NCBI GenBank assembly: GCA_035236585.1
Contig: CP141126.1
Span: 9,933,001 to 9,997,000, forward strand
Direction: 5' to 3'
DNA: 64,000 nucleotides
Source of the DNA: Warburgia ugandensis
Taxonomy: Eukaryota > Streptophyta > Magnoliopsida > Canellales > Canellaceae
A program made the position numbers and the translations under genes. The notes under the pieces were generated by a model. The model had not been told where the DNA came from. It saw nothing but the letters and a program-made list of their open reading frames with translations, and did not search any database. This document shows positions 1-11,760 of this stretch, piece after piece (the first letter of the stretch is position 1; each line of letters opens with the position of its first letter).

Positions 1-496
1 TTCCTTTTTATGTTTCTTTCACTACACCTCTCGCTCGGTGTCTCAAACACGGCTTCTCTTTAATCATAAAAATCATGTCCTGAGCTGCCGAACAGGGCTT
101 CTAAATTGGTGGCCCACTAATCCAATATTTCCTGACGGATCTTCAATCCTTAAATAGATAAGATCTGTTGGAAAAGTGATTGATCAACGGGCCACTAGTT
201 AATGTTGAGGTTTCTGTAGGTCTTGATGGAACAAGTACAATTATTGGAACAAATTTGTACATAGGCAACCAAGTTGGATCTTATGTTGTGCATTGATTGG
301 GATGGTCCACTTATTCGATTAGGTCACACGACGACAACTTTGTACACATCCTAAACGATTTTATGGAGCTGGATTAACTAGTGCTTCCATTATTGTTCAG
401 TCTAATTCTTAGTTGTACTGCCACGGGTAGTGCTGTTCTCCCCCTATTAATAAATTTCTACCTTTTTTTTGGAAGGATGAGCAGCACGGATCAAGA

Positions 497-634
497 TTGC
501 ATGCTGTTATCTGACGTCGGGATCTGATGGCAATGCCGGGAAGATGGTGGATTCCGGCATGATCAAGTTTTCGTACCATTATCTCACGCCGGGATCTGAC
601 GGCAGCAGTGGGACAGTAGTGGATTGCAGCATGA
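497..634. repeat. Two-copy degenerate tandem repeat of about 70 bp
   Basis: Two adjacent stretches share the same order of words: 'ttatctgacgtcgggatctga' followed by a 'gtggattccggcatgatc' half, then 'ttatctcacgccgggatctga' followed by 'gtggattgcagcatgac'. The copies are clearly related but diverged, so the duplication is not recent. There is no coding potential in either strand. The rest of 1-1660 holds no gene that I can support. Confidence 0.6.
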
Positions 635-1307
635 CATTTACTTTCATGTGGGCCTCGTATTTGAGCTAACTGTAAACTAGCTTGTGAAGCAGGCGGGCCA
701 GCAGTATAGCAAAGGAGAAGAAGGACAAGTAGGCCTCAATATTTTTATTTATTAATTTTTATATACATTAATTTCAAGGTCACCATTTCAACACCTAGTT
801 GGCAAGTCACATGTCAATGTAGGACTTCTGTAACACCATTAACGTTTTGGGTGAATTTTGGGCATGATTGAGAATGGTGTTTAATATAGTGTACAATGGC
901 AGTGATTTAAAGTTGACGGTATTTTTTTGAAAATTTGTAGGAAGCAAGGGGTTTTCCCTACAATTTTCACAAATAAAAAATGAAAATGAAAAACTATTTT
1001 CTTGTAAACCAGTATTTCTCATGATGTTTACGTGAATAAAAAAAACAAATTTTTGCAAAAGCAAAAAAACCTTATCTTCAATCTTCCATGAGATCTTCTG
1101 ATTCAGAAACAGTACACGATGATGAAAATTGATTAAAACTGATTTGAATAAGGGACCCTTTAAAAGTAAGATTTAATAGAAGTTAGCAGTTATTTTTCGA
1201 TCAAGGATAATTACCATGAACACTTAATATATACCACTAAAACTAGTGACTACAATATATGGTAGATTTTGAATTTCAAATGTTAGGAAACACAGAAAAA
1301 ATTCTAA

Positions 1308-1309
1308 CG

Positions 1310-1340
<31 letters not shown>
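1308..1340. repeat. (AC)n/(AT)n compound microsatellite
   Basis: A run of CA dinucleotides passes directly into about ten AT dinucleotides. It lies in non-coding DNA upstream of ATG13. Confidence 0.9.
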
Positions 1341-1660
1341 TTGTTCGTTATCAATTCTTCTATGATGTTCATTGAATACGTTCCTAGCTTTAATTAGCTG
1401 GGCTGTGTCTGGATGCTGTTCCTTTGAAGAAATTAGAGTGCTCAATGAAGACATGCTTCATAAGAAATAGGACTTCTACTCATTAATTAATAACCATCAC
1501 TTTCCTTTCTAAATTGTCAATTTTGTACCTCACCTAAAATGGTCCAACATCTTGTTCTCCATTAGTATAGGCTTGGGAGGCATTAATGTTGGGCCTAGGC
1601 TTAAAGTCCATTGCCCAATTACGACTCTATCTGTTGTTATCTATTGATCCAACATGATTG

Positions 1661-1976
1661 GAGCCAGATAAAAGGGCTGGGCTTGTAGAATGTGATTACT
1701 TGGCCATTGATAGACCTCTTGCAAGCCTCAGGGCTGGACAATTTCAACTTTTTATTTTTATTTTTGACATAGAGGAGCTGGGAAGATTATTCTGAACTGG
1801 GTTGAGTACAACTGCTGAGCCAGATAAAAGGGCTGGGCTTGTAGAGTGTGATTACTTGGCCATTGATAGACCTCTTGCAAGCCTCAGGGCTGGACAATTT
1901 CAACTTTTTATTTTTATTTTTGACATAGAGGAGCTGGGAAGATTATTCTGAACTGGGTTGAGTACAACTGCTGAGC
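1661..1976. repeat. Near-perfect 156-bp tandem duplication
   Basis: The 156-bp unit starting with 'gagccagataaaaggg' at 1661 is repeated head-to-tail from 1817. I find a single difference on reading ('tagaatg' versus 'tagagtg'). Such identity implies a recent duplication. The unit contains a T-rich run and no reading frame of note. It sits about 0.9-1.2 kb upstream of the ATG13 start codon, so it could belong to the promoter-distal region, but no regulatory element is recognised in it. Confidence 0.92.
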
Positions 1977-2098
1977 AATACAAACTAATGAGGGTCACAT
2001 GAGATTTCTTTATTGGAACATGTTTTACCCCAAGCAGTCCAACAAACCTTACTATGCAGTCCATGTTTGCTATTGCTACGTGTATGGGAATATAACTG

Positions 2099-2240
2099 AT
2101 CTTGGCGCAAAGGTAAAAGTTGTCATCGCATGACTTTGAGGTCATGCGTTCAAGGTGTGAAAATAGCTTCTTGCAAAAATATAAGATAAGACTACGCACT
2201 ATAAGCTCTTTGGTCCGCCCTTCCCCTTCCCCAGCCCCCT
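2099..2240 (+). mobile_element. Au-type SINE, 3' truncated
   Basis: The tRNA-like head 'cttggcgcaaaggtaaaag' (box A region) and 'gaggtcatgcgttcaagg' (box B region) match the other copies in the window, as does the body through 'ttggtccgccc'. The 3' portion (GC-rich hairpin part, 'gcttcgtgcactgg' and T tail) is missing or replaced. It lies immediately upstream of the inferred ATG13 leader, within a few hundred bases of the likely transcription start. Confidence 0.8.
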
Positions 2241-2586
2241 TTTGCTGCTTGAAAGATAGCCCAGGCCCCAGCCCCAGCCCATGCCAGTCTAACTACAATT
2301 GTGCATTCGTTTGGAGGGCCGGACTGGATTTTCTAACGGGTCTCTGCTTTCTTTCCTTGTCTTTCTTGTCGAGTTTCCAAAGTCTCCTGGGACTGGGTGT
2401 GGGATTTGCTGAGAAACCGGAATACCTCCTTTTAATATTGTTTTGTTACTTCCTTCTCTTCCTTGTGCATGTAGCTGTCTAATTCTAGGTTTTCCTGTTT
2501 CCAGAAAATCAAATAAAGTCTCTGGAAAATTGAACGGGATTTCTGATTACTTCAGTATGAAGTCACAGAAGAACAGCAGTATTAGG

Positions 2587-2746
2587 GTAAGAATTTCTCA
2601 CCCTTCTTTTTCTTCCCAGTTTTACTAATTTTGCCTCTGTCAATTACTATTTTTTGTGTACTTTGATCTGTCAATTTTGAATCTCTAAACTGGTTGAAAT
2701 GTGCTGCTTAGTTCTCTTTTTTCTGTCTTTTCTATTTTTATTCAAG
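2587..2746 (+). other. Probable 5' leader intron of ATG13
   Basis: A good donor (attagg|gtaaga) is followed by T-rich sequence and a good acceptor (attcaag|gttg). The interval is short, about 160 bases, and precedes the ATG13 start codon by about 150 bases. Many plant genes carry such leader introns. Inferred from the signals only; a transcript would settle it. Confidence 0.5.
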
Positions 2747-2894
2747 GTTGTGGTGATAAGAGCTCCAGTACTCTGGAAATTTTTTCGCGGATTGGATGAA
2801 AGAATTTGAGATGGAATTCTAGTGTTTGAGAAGGATTTTTACAGTGGGTTTTCGTTCGGTAACTAAGAAGTAGTTGCTCTTTGGAGGGAGAACT

Positions 2895-5800
2895 ATGGCA
2901 TGTTCGCCGAGTAATTTCCACTCCGAACCTGCGAAAATTGAGCAGATAATTACCGAATTCTTCGCAAAGAGTCTTCATATTATACTTGAATCGAGGTCGC
3001 CGTTTGTCTCTTCACGGAATTACAGTGGAGAGCTGACTTCGTCTCCGTCCTCATCGTTTTCATCTTCGAGTGTTAGGCCGAGGGATAAGTGGTTCAATTT
3101 GGCCCTCCGAGAGTGCCCAGCCGCTTTGGAGAACTTGGACCTATGGCGGCAGAGCAATCTTGAACCGTTGGTTGTTGATGTGATTCTCGTTCGGAGAACG
3201 ATTGAGCCTGAAACAACTACTTGGTCTCCAATGATTAAGAGGAGTCTTTCAAGGAATCTGTCGGCACGAGAGCGGTTACTGCATTGCTCGAATTCTGGGC
3301 AGGATGAGTTGCAGTCGGAATTGCGAAGCGAAAAGGTTATTGAGAGATGGGTACTGCAGTATGAGAGTCGGAAGAGTAATCTGAGGGATTTTAGTATGGG
3401 TAACAAGAAAACTGGTGGTAGCAGTTCTCATTCTTCTGAACCGTCTGCCGTGAATAAAAAGACGTATAAGAAATCAATTATACTGTTGAGGTCTTTGTAT
3501 GTGATGATTAGGATCTTACCTGCATATAAACTCTTTCGGAACCTCAATTCGTCGGGCCGACTCCTCCCATTTAGCCTTGCTTACCGGGTATCTTCCTTTG
3601 TGGAACCTTTCACGCGTAAAGAGGATGCAGAGATGCAGCATTATGGTTTTGTGCCAGTGGATACTTTTAGTGGTAGGCTTTGCCTGTCTGTCTCATATCT
3701 TCCAACATTGTCGGATGTGAATTCAGAACCTTCCACACCGATGTCCCCACAGTTAATAACAGATTATGTTGGTAGTCCAACGACTGATCCTCTTAAGAGG
3801 TTCCCTTGTCTTCCTCTGCCAGGATTACTGTCACCGTCACCTGGGCCAACTATGGCTGTGCCATTCTGGAGACGGCATAGCTGGGGCAGTGACCTTCACA
3901 GATTTGTACCTTCAGTGTCTCCCTCACCTTCGCCAACCTACTCGGATTCTCATGCCTTGCCTTCTAATCTGAATTCCAACTGCCTTCCTCCTCAATCTTG
4001 CGTAAATATGGACGTTTTGCCTCCTCTGGATTCACTACATCATCCACCAGAGACTCCATCCTCAAGTAATGTATCTTTGGCTCACAAAAAGAATACGAGT
4101 TTTGATGAATATTGGCCCTCACCTCCTTTCTCACTATCTCCTTCCCCTTCTCCACCAACCTACTTGCCCAGTGGTCATTTGTCAAATGCTCTTTTCCGGT
4201 CAGAAAGTGCTCCAGTACGCATACCCTCAGCTAAACTTGATGGGAATCCAAATTTACCTAGTCATGTTCTGCCTCCATCTCCATCTCCATCTCCTAAAGG
4301 CAGAAGATCCAGTTATGCTTCTCACACCGACAATGTCAAAACAAAAATTTCACAGACTGCTGTATCTCAAAGCTCTCCAGCTCAAAGCAAATATCTGGCA
4401 AGGCAAGATTCGTTAAGAGCAGGAGAGTTTCAGACTGGAGTAGCAGCTCAAAGGGTACTCATTCTTAAAACTTGACCTGACCATAATTCTGAACTGTAAG
4501 TTTATCAATTGGCACTAATGTGTATATCGTCCACTAGTCACTCTATTTTGGGAAGGATGAAGCTGGACATTTGACTGGGGCAAAGACGTCCAACAGTTCA
4601 CCACGAATCTCATTCTCTAGGAGTTCAAGTAGATTGTCTTTCCAAGATGACTTTGATGATTGTGAATTTGCCTGCCCATTTGCGGATGATGATGATGTAA
4701 CAGATCCACGTAACAGGTGTGCTGTTGAATGTTAGGCTTTATGGATGTTTTCCATTTGTTTTCTTACAATTGATTGTCTCACTATATACATTGATGCATA
4801 TGCATGACTACTTATTCCTCTTTAATCATGAATTTACAACTCTAGAAACAATCTCATTTAGGGTTAATTTTAGTCGGATTGGTGTTTGAGCAGGACTGCT
4901 GAAAAAGGAAGGCTTATGTTCACAGTGTTGGTTCCTTGCTCATCTGTCCTGTCATGTATACAATTTTGGTTGGTGATGCTTGATCTAGTATGCCTTATTT
5001 TGCCTCATAGTATTCGTATGTGGTTTTATGATTTTGTGGCTGTTCTCAAGTCTATAAAGGAGGGTTGCGCAAGGTTGCCAATTGGCATAATTTTTTTTGA
5101 CAAATGCCATGGCATGAATCTGACTACGACCTTCCCTCAGGCCAGGCCATTCTTCGTAAGCAACACACTGTGTCAAAGCCTATATGTAGTGAGAAATAGG
5201 CGAGGGCTGATAGGGTGTTCCCTCATAAGTGTGTGCTATATCGAATCTTAGGTGCAGTGGGAAATGAGCAATGGTTGTTAGAGTGTTTTCTCAGAAGCAA
5301 CCTTTGCATCAAAAGAAGGGGAGCCTTGGCGCAATGGTAAAAGTTGTCGTCATGTGACTTTGAGGTCATGGGTTCAAGGCGTAGAATCAGCTTCTTGCAA
5401 AATGCAAGGTAAAGCTGCCTACTATAGGCTCTTGTGGTCCACCCCTTCCTCGGACCCCGCATACGCGGGAGCTTCGTGCACTGGGGCTGCCCTTTTTTAA
5501 CTTTTGCATCAAAACAAAGATGAAATGGGAAGTAGGCAAGGGTTCCCATGCCGTTCTAGATGTGTGCATAGAAAGAAACTAACTCAGGAGAATAAGATTC
5601 ATATTGTCACATTAACATATAAGAGGATGGAGTTAGTATATATGAGTCAACATAGCTTGTGTTCAAGCTAAGTGGAAAGAGGCTAAAACTAGAGAAATCA
5701 ATGGGCATAAGTTCTGGTATATAGGAAAGGACAATAATAGATATTAGAAGAACCAGTGATAGAATTCTACTAATAGAACTTGTTTTAAAAGAGGAGATCA

Positions 5801-8800
5801 TAAATGTTATAAGTGCATATGCGCCATAGGTATGATTAGAAGATAGAATTAAGAGATAGTTCTAGAAAGATATGGAGTGATGTGCGAAATTCCCAACACA
5901 GAGATGATATTTGTAGTAGGAGACTTAAATGGTCAAGTAGGAAAAGAAAATGAAGGATATGATAAGGAATATAGAGGGTATGGTGTTAGAAAAAGAAATG
6001 AAAAGGGGAAACTATCTCCAATTTTGCTTTGACTTATAGCTTAGTTCTAACAAACACATGCTTTGAGAAGAGGAATGAATACTTATTAACGGTAAAAATA
6101 AATCATAAAGGGTAGTCCCGATGCATGAAGCTGTAGTGTATGTAGGGTCTATGGAAGGGGCGGACCACAAGGTTCAATAGTACGCAGCCTTACTTTGCAT
6201 TTTGCAAGAGGTTGTTTCCACATCTTGAACTCGTGACCTCAAGGTCACACGGCGACAACTCTACTGTTGTCCTAAGGCTCCCTGTTGTAAAAATAAATCA
6301 TATTAAAGCTAAATAGATATTTTTTTATGTAGGAATGGTGAAAGATCAATGTGTAAAGATTGTAAGGTGGTACTCGATGAGAGTTTAACCACACAACATA
6401 AGTTAATGATTATGAATATTTACATTAAGAGGCGAAAGGAAAGAAATGAACTTAATAGGAGTGCAAAACCTAAGTAGTGGAATTTAAAAGGAGAGAAGAT
6501 AACATTATTTACAAAGAGGTTAATAATAGCAGAAAAGTGAAACAATGAAATAGAAGTAAACACCACGTGGACTAATATGGCCCAGTCCATTAAGAAAGTG
6601 ACAAAAAATGTTCTAGGAGTATATAAAGGTATAGACAACTAGTAAAGGAAACTTTGTGGTAGAGTTAAAAAGTGCAAAAAGTTATTAAAGAGAAATGAGC
6701 GTGTTTAAAGCATGGTAGAGGACTTGAAATAATGAAAACTTTGAGCATATAAGAATGCTAAAAAGGTTGCTAAGAAAGTAGTAAGTGAGGCTAAACTCTT
6801 GGTGTTTGATAATCTTTATAATTGATTAGGGTCAAGAGAAGATGGGAAAGATGTATTCAAACTTGCAAAAATAAGAGAACATAAGTGTAAGAACTTAGAC
6901 CATGCTAAATGCATTAAATGTGATGACCAAAGGATATTAGTCAAAGATGATGAGATCAATCAAAGTTGAGAAAGTTACTTTTAGAAATTGCTAAATGACA
7001 ATTGCTTGAGAATATAAAGATTGAAAGAATTGTAAACTCAAATAAAGTTAGAGTATATAGATATGACCGTAGGATTAAGATATTTGAAGTGTTAGAGGCC
7101 TTGAAGAAGATGAAATTAGCAAAGGCCTTGGGGCGCGATGGTATTACCAATAGAGGCTTTGAAGGATACGAGAGATGCTAGGGTAGTTTCGTAGACAAAA
7201 TTGTTTAACAAGATTGTAAAATCGAAGAAAATGCCAGATGAATGAAGGAAAAGCTTTATCGTACTAATTTATAAGAATAAAATAGACATATAGAGTTGCG
7301 CTAATTATTGTGGGGTCAAACTTATGAGCCATATCATGAAACCTTGTGAAAGAGTGATTGAGAAGGGGTTACGACATTAGATAAGTGCACTGGAAAACTA
7401 GTTTAGTTTCATGCATGGGAGGTCTGCCTTATAAGCTATTTTCCTACGTAGAGAATTGATAGGGAAATATAGGGAGAGGAGGAAGGACATCCATATTGTC
7501 TTTATTGACTTAGAAAAGGCTTATGATAGGGTTTTTAAAGAGTTAATATGGTGGGTATTGGGCAAGAAAGGGGTTTCACGGGAGTATATAGAATAATTAA
7601 AGATTTATATGGGGGAGCGGTAACAAATGTTAAGACCACTAGTGGAGAGATCGATGAATTCTCTATCATTATAGGATTGCACCAAGGATCGACAATAAAC
7701 TCATACCCTTTCATGTTGGGTATAGATGAATTAAGAAAATATCTGTAGAAGGAGACTTCATGGTGCATTTTATTTGCAAATGACATAGTTTTGATTAATA
7801 AGATAATGGGAGAGCGCAAACACAAAGTTAGAGTTGTGGAGAGATGCTATAGAGTTTAAAGAATTTAAAATTAGTTGAATTAAGTTTTCCAAAAAGACCA
7901 CTTTGATTCTTCAAATCAAAAATTTATGAGTGGAGAGATTGAGAGGGATGTTACCTAGAGAATCCAATTGGGAAGTGTGCCTTTGGAGTTTTGTGTGATG
8001 GGCCAGTGCCACTTAAATTGAAAGGAAAATTCTATAAAATGGTTGTAAGGCCGGCCATGCTTTGTTGATTAGTGTTGGGCAGTTGAACAACATGTACATA
8101 GGATAAGCGTAGCGGAAATGAGGATGCTAAGATGGATGAGTAGCAAGACAAGAAATGAAATCATTAGAAGAAACTTAATAGTAGCACTCATAGGTAACAA
8201 GATGGGAGAGGGTAGACTTAGATGGTTTGGACATGTCCAATGGAAACAAAAAATGGTACTGGTTCGGAGTGAGTCGATCCAAGGGAAGGCCCAAAAGGAC
8301 ATTGATAGAAGTGGTGAAAAAAGATTTAAAACCATTTTAAATAAATGAAGTTATGACACTTGATAGAGGAGAATGGAGGAACAAGATTCGCGTAGCTGCC
8401 CCCAGTCGGGGTCAGGCCTTGATGATGATTATGATGAGTATCTCTAACACCTTGCGTCCTAACAACACAGAGGAAAATTTTCCAGTCAACATGTGCGACC
8501 TGTAGGTCTTTCCTCATGCCACCTTGACACATGTGAAATGGTACAAAGATAGCTTGATATCGATATTTGACATTTTGAAAGGTTGACTTGGTTCAGTGTG
8601 GTCAGTATTGAATGATATTTTGTTTGTATACTGTTCACGTTTCTTTCAAATTGCTGCTGGACATTATACTGATTTATGCCAAGTGTTTTATGCTACATGT
8701 ATAAACTGGTAGACTATATCTATATTAAATGTGCATGTTGTTGCAATTTTGGAAATGAAATGAAGTAGGCCGCAGAAACTTGGAGTGGTTTTCATTTCTA

Positions 8801-11457
8801 TGCAATGGGATAAGCAGTAGAATAAGCAGCCGAGTCAGTAGTTTATGGCTTCCAGCATGGCATGAAAGCACTGGTGGATGTGTATGCAGCAAGCCACACA
8901 GCCCACCTTGAGGGGAGTGGGGACGATGTCCTCCAGGAGAGGGGGCTGGAACTAGAAGCCAGTTGGATGCAGCAGACGACCTTGAGCTCCATGATGTTTG
9001 TGGTTAAGGGGGGGATAGAAAAGTTTTAACTAGTGCAAGTGCTAAACAAGTGAATGGAAGAAGGCCAGAAGCTAGTCAGGCACAATAGACGATCTCGACC
9101 TCTATAACAACCATGGTTAGGGAAGGAATCCGTTCTTTGAAGCACCTCAAAGAATGGAAGAAGGCTAGAAACTAGTCGCCACAATAGATGACCTTGACCT
9201 CTATAATGACCATGTTTTGGGAAGGAACCTTGAAGGACCTCAAAAGTGTCACATGGTGGCAAGTGAATGGGAGAAGGTTGTCTAGCCCAGGTGCTAAACA
9301 AAATTAAATCATCACATTGCAACAACGGAACCCTTCTACATAGGGAGAAAGATTGTGAAACCCTGTAATCATCATCAAAATGAACATAGCTCTAGAAATA
9401 TTGCCATGTTTATCCTGCTACTGCTTTATGGCAGCAAATTGATCAAGTACTGTTGTCATCTTCTGTAAATATACTTGAGTAAATAAGACACCCTTATTGT
9501 ATTTAACTTCAGGCTTCAGCCACAAAGTGCATGTATCTGATTAATGAGAAGTTAAAGAGTTTTGAAGGAATTTCAAGTGATCCTTTGCTGAGTTGTTACC
9601 AAGGAGAGCCTTGGTGCAACAGTAGAGTTGTTGCCGTGTGACCTTGAGGTCACAGGTTTGAGGCGTGGACACAGCCTCTTGCAAAAAATGCAAGGTAAGG
9701 CTGCGTACAACAGACCCTTGCCGTCCATCCCTTCCCCCCGACCATGCATTCATGAGAGCTTCGTGCTCTGGGCTGCCCTTGCTGAGTTCTTGCCAAGTGG
9801 TGTACATTAACTAGTGAGGAAAGGGTAGTGAAGAGTTGCACCAAGCGACTACTTGCTGACCTATAACAAGCCACAACTCCTATCAGGGTTTTCCTTGCAG
9901 CAACAATCTTAGCATCATTCTTGTTTCCTCCTATAGGTATTTGGTGGAATCTTTTGCCATCAAAATGAGGAAAAGATGCCCTGTGAACAGGCAAGGGAAA
10001 TGCTATCTAGATGACCTCTTTGTAATAAATAGTTATCATGGGGTGAGCTTCACGGTTAAAAAGTCAGGGCTCCCTGTCAGGGACTAAATGATGACAAGGG
10101 GGAGGATGCCGTGAACAAAGATAGAAGAAGAAATTAAGGATTCGAATTGGGAAAAAGAAGTAGAACGCCATGAACCCCTTGTCAAATGTATTCTTAGAAT
10201 ACCCCCTTCAATGTGCAAGCACCCTACCTCCAGTGCACTACCACAAACCCATGTGTTGCTTATGTTTATGCTCTATTCCCTTGCCAACACGTTATTGTCA
10301 TTTCTTTGTGGTTTTAGATTAGCTAATTTAAGAAGTTTTTGTGGATCTGATTTGTAGGGCAGAAAACGATTTCATTGGCTAGTGCTGGCAGGAACGCTAT
10401 GCCACCATATCATAACACCTCAACCAGTGGTTCCCTTTGGTTCATTTGCCATAATAGTATGCAATGCCCGTCTTATGATAGTGAACATTGCTCTTGAAAT
10501 TTTTAATAAAAGAGGGCACCTCTTGAAAATTTTAATATCATCTGATTACCTGTTGAGACCGTGGATAGAAGTGATGAGGAAAGATTTAAAAATGTTGGGA
10601 CTAAATGAAGTCATGGTATTTAATAGAGTGGAATGGAGGAATAAGATTCATGTGGCCGACCCCTAATTGGGATAAGGTCTTGATGATGATGATGATGATC
10701 TGATCACTTGTTGCCAATAGATACTGCAATTTCAAATTGTAAGTGTGCCTCTTAATAACACACACACACACACTCTTTCTCTTGTGCACGCCCACATACA
10801 GAGACACCCAGACACGTGCTCCCTGCCCACAACTTACATGCGTGCGCACCCCACACATATCCGCACATGTACACATACACCAATAAAATGTGTACATGGA
10901 GCCCATGCACGGCCACTATTTGTGGGTAACTGTATGAGGAAATGTCAGACACTGCCTAACTTATAATTCTTGCTCAAGTTTGCTCTCTCTCATGCGCACG
11001 TGGCATGGGACAATTCAAATGTATGGGAGCATCACAGTTCCGGAGTACATTCTCAACTGACCTCTAACAATGTTTTTTGTCCCTCAGGATGGAATCTTTT
11101 GATGGGAAAGGAAATGAGAATGAGGCTCTGGAATCTAGAGTTCTGTTACCAGTCAGAAAATCCCAAGATGCTGCTCTAGGTGCCCTCTTTCGGATGCTCA
11201 GGACTGCACCCCCACTCCTACAGGATTGTTCCAATTCGGCAAAGTTTCTGCAATCCTCCATTCAAGCCGATGAAAATTTAGACCCTGGGGCAGGGCACCT
11301 AAAGGACACTGTCTCAGGTTCAGGGATCATGTCTTCGACTTTTCTTATGTCGAGGACAATTGCAGATTCATTGGAAGAACTGAAAAGTTATAGAGAAACG
11401 AAAGATCAGCTACTTAAGCAAGCTAGCTCCCAATCATTGGACCCCCGAAAGCTCTAG
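2895..11457 (+). CDS. ATG13: Autophagy-related protein 13 (ATG13), ATG1-kinase regulatory subunit
   Basis: Three coding exons: 2895-4454, 4556-4716 and 11088-11457. They join in phase (0, then 2) to give about 696 residues without interruption. Exon 1 opens with the conserved plant ATG13 text 'KIEQIITEFFAKSLHIILES' and 'DKWFNLALRECPAALE', marking the N-terminal HORMA domain (about residues 15-260). Further matches are 'SFVEPFTRKEDAEMQ', 'STPMSPQLITDYVGSP' and 'RSESAPVRIP', then a Ser/Pro-rich disordered middle. Exon 2 carries the hallmark SRSSSRLSFQDDFDD near residues 541-555; exon 3 has 'SQDAALGALFRMLRTAPPL' and 'DSLEELKSYRETK'. The ATG at 2895 is chosen because plant homologues start about there; an upstream in-frame TTG is not needed. 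In the family, ATG13 tethers ATG1 kinase to ATG11/ATG101 and is dephosphorylated on starvation. The second intron is about 6.4 kb and full of retroelements in mixed orientations. Confidence 0.95.
5299..5514 (+). mobile_element. Au SINE inserted in the RTE LINE, with target-site duplication
   Basis: The body 5315-5498 runs from 'gagccttggcgcaatgg' through the box B word 'gggttcaaggc' to 'gtgcactggggctgccc' and a T tail. It is flanked by 'aacctttgcatcaaaa' (5299-5314) and 'aacttttgcatcaaaa' (5499-5514), a 16-bp duplication with one mismatch. This is one of the best preserved copies in the window and can serve as a local reference. It landed in the 5' leader of the LINE. Confidence 0.95.
6092..6302 (-). 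mobile_element. Au SINE inserted in the RTE LINE, perfect 16-bp duplication
   Basis: Reverse-strand SINE 6108-6286: 'gtcccgatgcatgaagc', 'ggggcggaccacaag', 'cttgaactcgtgacctcaagg' and 'cctaaggctccc' are reverse complements of the SINE parts. Identical 16-bp direct repeats 'gtaaaaataaatcata' lie at 6092-6107 and 6287-6302. This proves insertion into the endonuclease-coding part of the LINE after the LINE had arrived. Confidence 0.96.
8930..9260. repeat. Degenerate tandem repeat, unit about 105 bp
   Basis: Words such as 'gaatggaagaaggc', 'agaa(g/a)ctagtc', 'cacaatagac/tgac', 'gacctctata' and 'gggaaggaa' recur in the same order around 9050-9155 and 9155-9250. A more diverged relative ('gaactagaagccagt', 'gaccttgagctcc') is at about 8940-9010. 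It lies within the ATG13 intron and has no convincing coding frame. The remaining intron DNA at 8440-8930 and 9260-9580 shows nothing I can name. Confidence 0.7.
9585..9797 (+). mobile_element. Au SINE with 19-bp imperfect target-site duplication
   Basis: Body 9604-9778 with 'gagccttggtgcaacag', 'gaggtcacaggtttgagg', 'gcctcttgcaaaaaatgc' and 'gcttcgtgctctgggctgccc'. It is flanked by 'ttgctgagttgttaccaag' (9585-9603) and 'ttgctgagttcttgccaag' (9779-9797), differing at two positions. It sits in the long ATG13 intron, sense to the gene. The interval 9800-10540 after it holds nothing recognisable. Confidence 0.94.
10541..10713 (+). mobile_element. 5'-truncated RTE LINE 3' end with target-site duplication
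   Basis: The 143-bp body (10556-10698) matches the last part of the other RTE copies ('gtggatagaagtgatgagg', 'gtggaatggaggaataag', 'aattgggataagg') and ends in a (GAT)n tail. The flanks 'tctgattacctgttg' (10541-10555) and 'tctgatcacttgttg' (10699-10713) look like a 15-bp target-site duplication with two changes. This is the expected product of abortive target-primed reverse transcription. Confidence 0.9.
10757..10885. repeat. Degenerate (CA)n tract
   Basis: A short pure CA run gives way to about 110 bases of CA-rich sequence with cacaca/acatac words. It lies in the ATG13 intron about 200 bases before the last exon. Reading frames across it are low-complexity artefacts. Confidence 0.7.
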
Positions 11458-11760
11458 GCAGAACTGTGGGATGTAGATGGTTCCCATTCCTTCATAAACA
11501 TACTGTACAGTGTTGTTTATACCCATGGCACCCAGGTCTCTTCTTCATGTATAGTTTGAGCCTTTGTGGCATGTCTCACGGTCCATGGATCTTTATGCTG
11601 TTATGCATGTCTGTGAGCACAAGGGCGTGCATGCAAGGCAAAGAATTCATGACCGGGCTGCTGCTCTGTTTGATCGTTTCTTATGTAAAGTTCCTTTTCT
11701 GCCTGGCTGTTGATAATTGTATTATGAGAATCAAAAGGTACTCATGAGTGGAGAAGCCTA
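11458..11760 (+). other. Probable ATG13 3' untranslated region
   Basis: Sequence after the ATG13 stop codon is T-rich and contains short open frames without family resemblance, typical of a 3' UTR. An exact cleavage site cannot be fixed; A/T-rich signals occur around 11760-11790. Confidence 0.5.

Larger units (their letters stand above)
5085..8440 (+). mobile_element. RTE-clade LINE, nearly full length but decayed, in ATG13 intron
   Basis: The 5' part (5085-5580) matches the leader of the second RTE copy in this window ('catggcatgaat', 'ttcttcgtaagc', 'gtgcagtgggaaa'). Then come pieces of an APE-type endonuclease (GDLNGQVGKEN near 5925), reverse transcriptase motif A (IDLEKAYDRV at 7504-7533) and the catalytic box reading LFANDI near 7770, where active elements have FADD. 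A C-terminal LRWFGHVQ piece lies near 8218. It ends in a GAT-rich tail near 8420-8440, as RTE elements do. Many stop codons and shifts interrupt the frame, so it is dead. Two Au SINEs (5315 and 6108) are inserted in it. Same orientation as ATG13. Confidence 0.88.

Noticed and set aside
2120-2482. 120-residue plus-strand frame upstream of ATG13
   Set aside because: It begins within an Au SINE and continues into leader-like DNA; Leu/Phe/Ser-rich without any domain, so not treated as a gene.
3020-3406. Minus-strand 128-residue frame
   Set aside because: Shadow of ATG13 exon 1.
10601-10966. Several His/Thr- or Cys/Val-rich open frames on both strands
   Set aside because: They lie across a degenerate CA tract and a LINE tail inside an ATG13 intron; composition is driven by the repeat.
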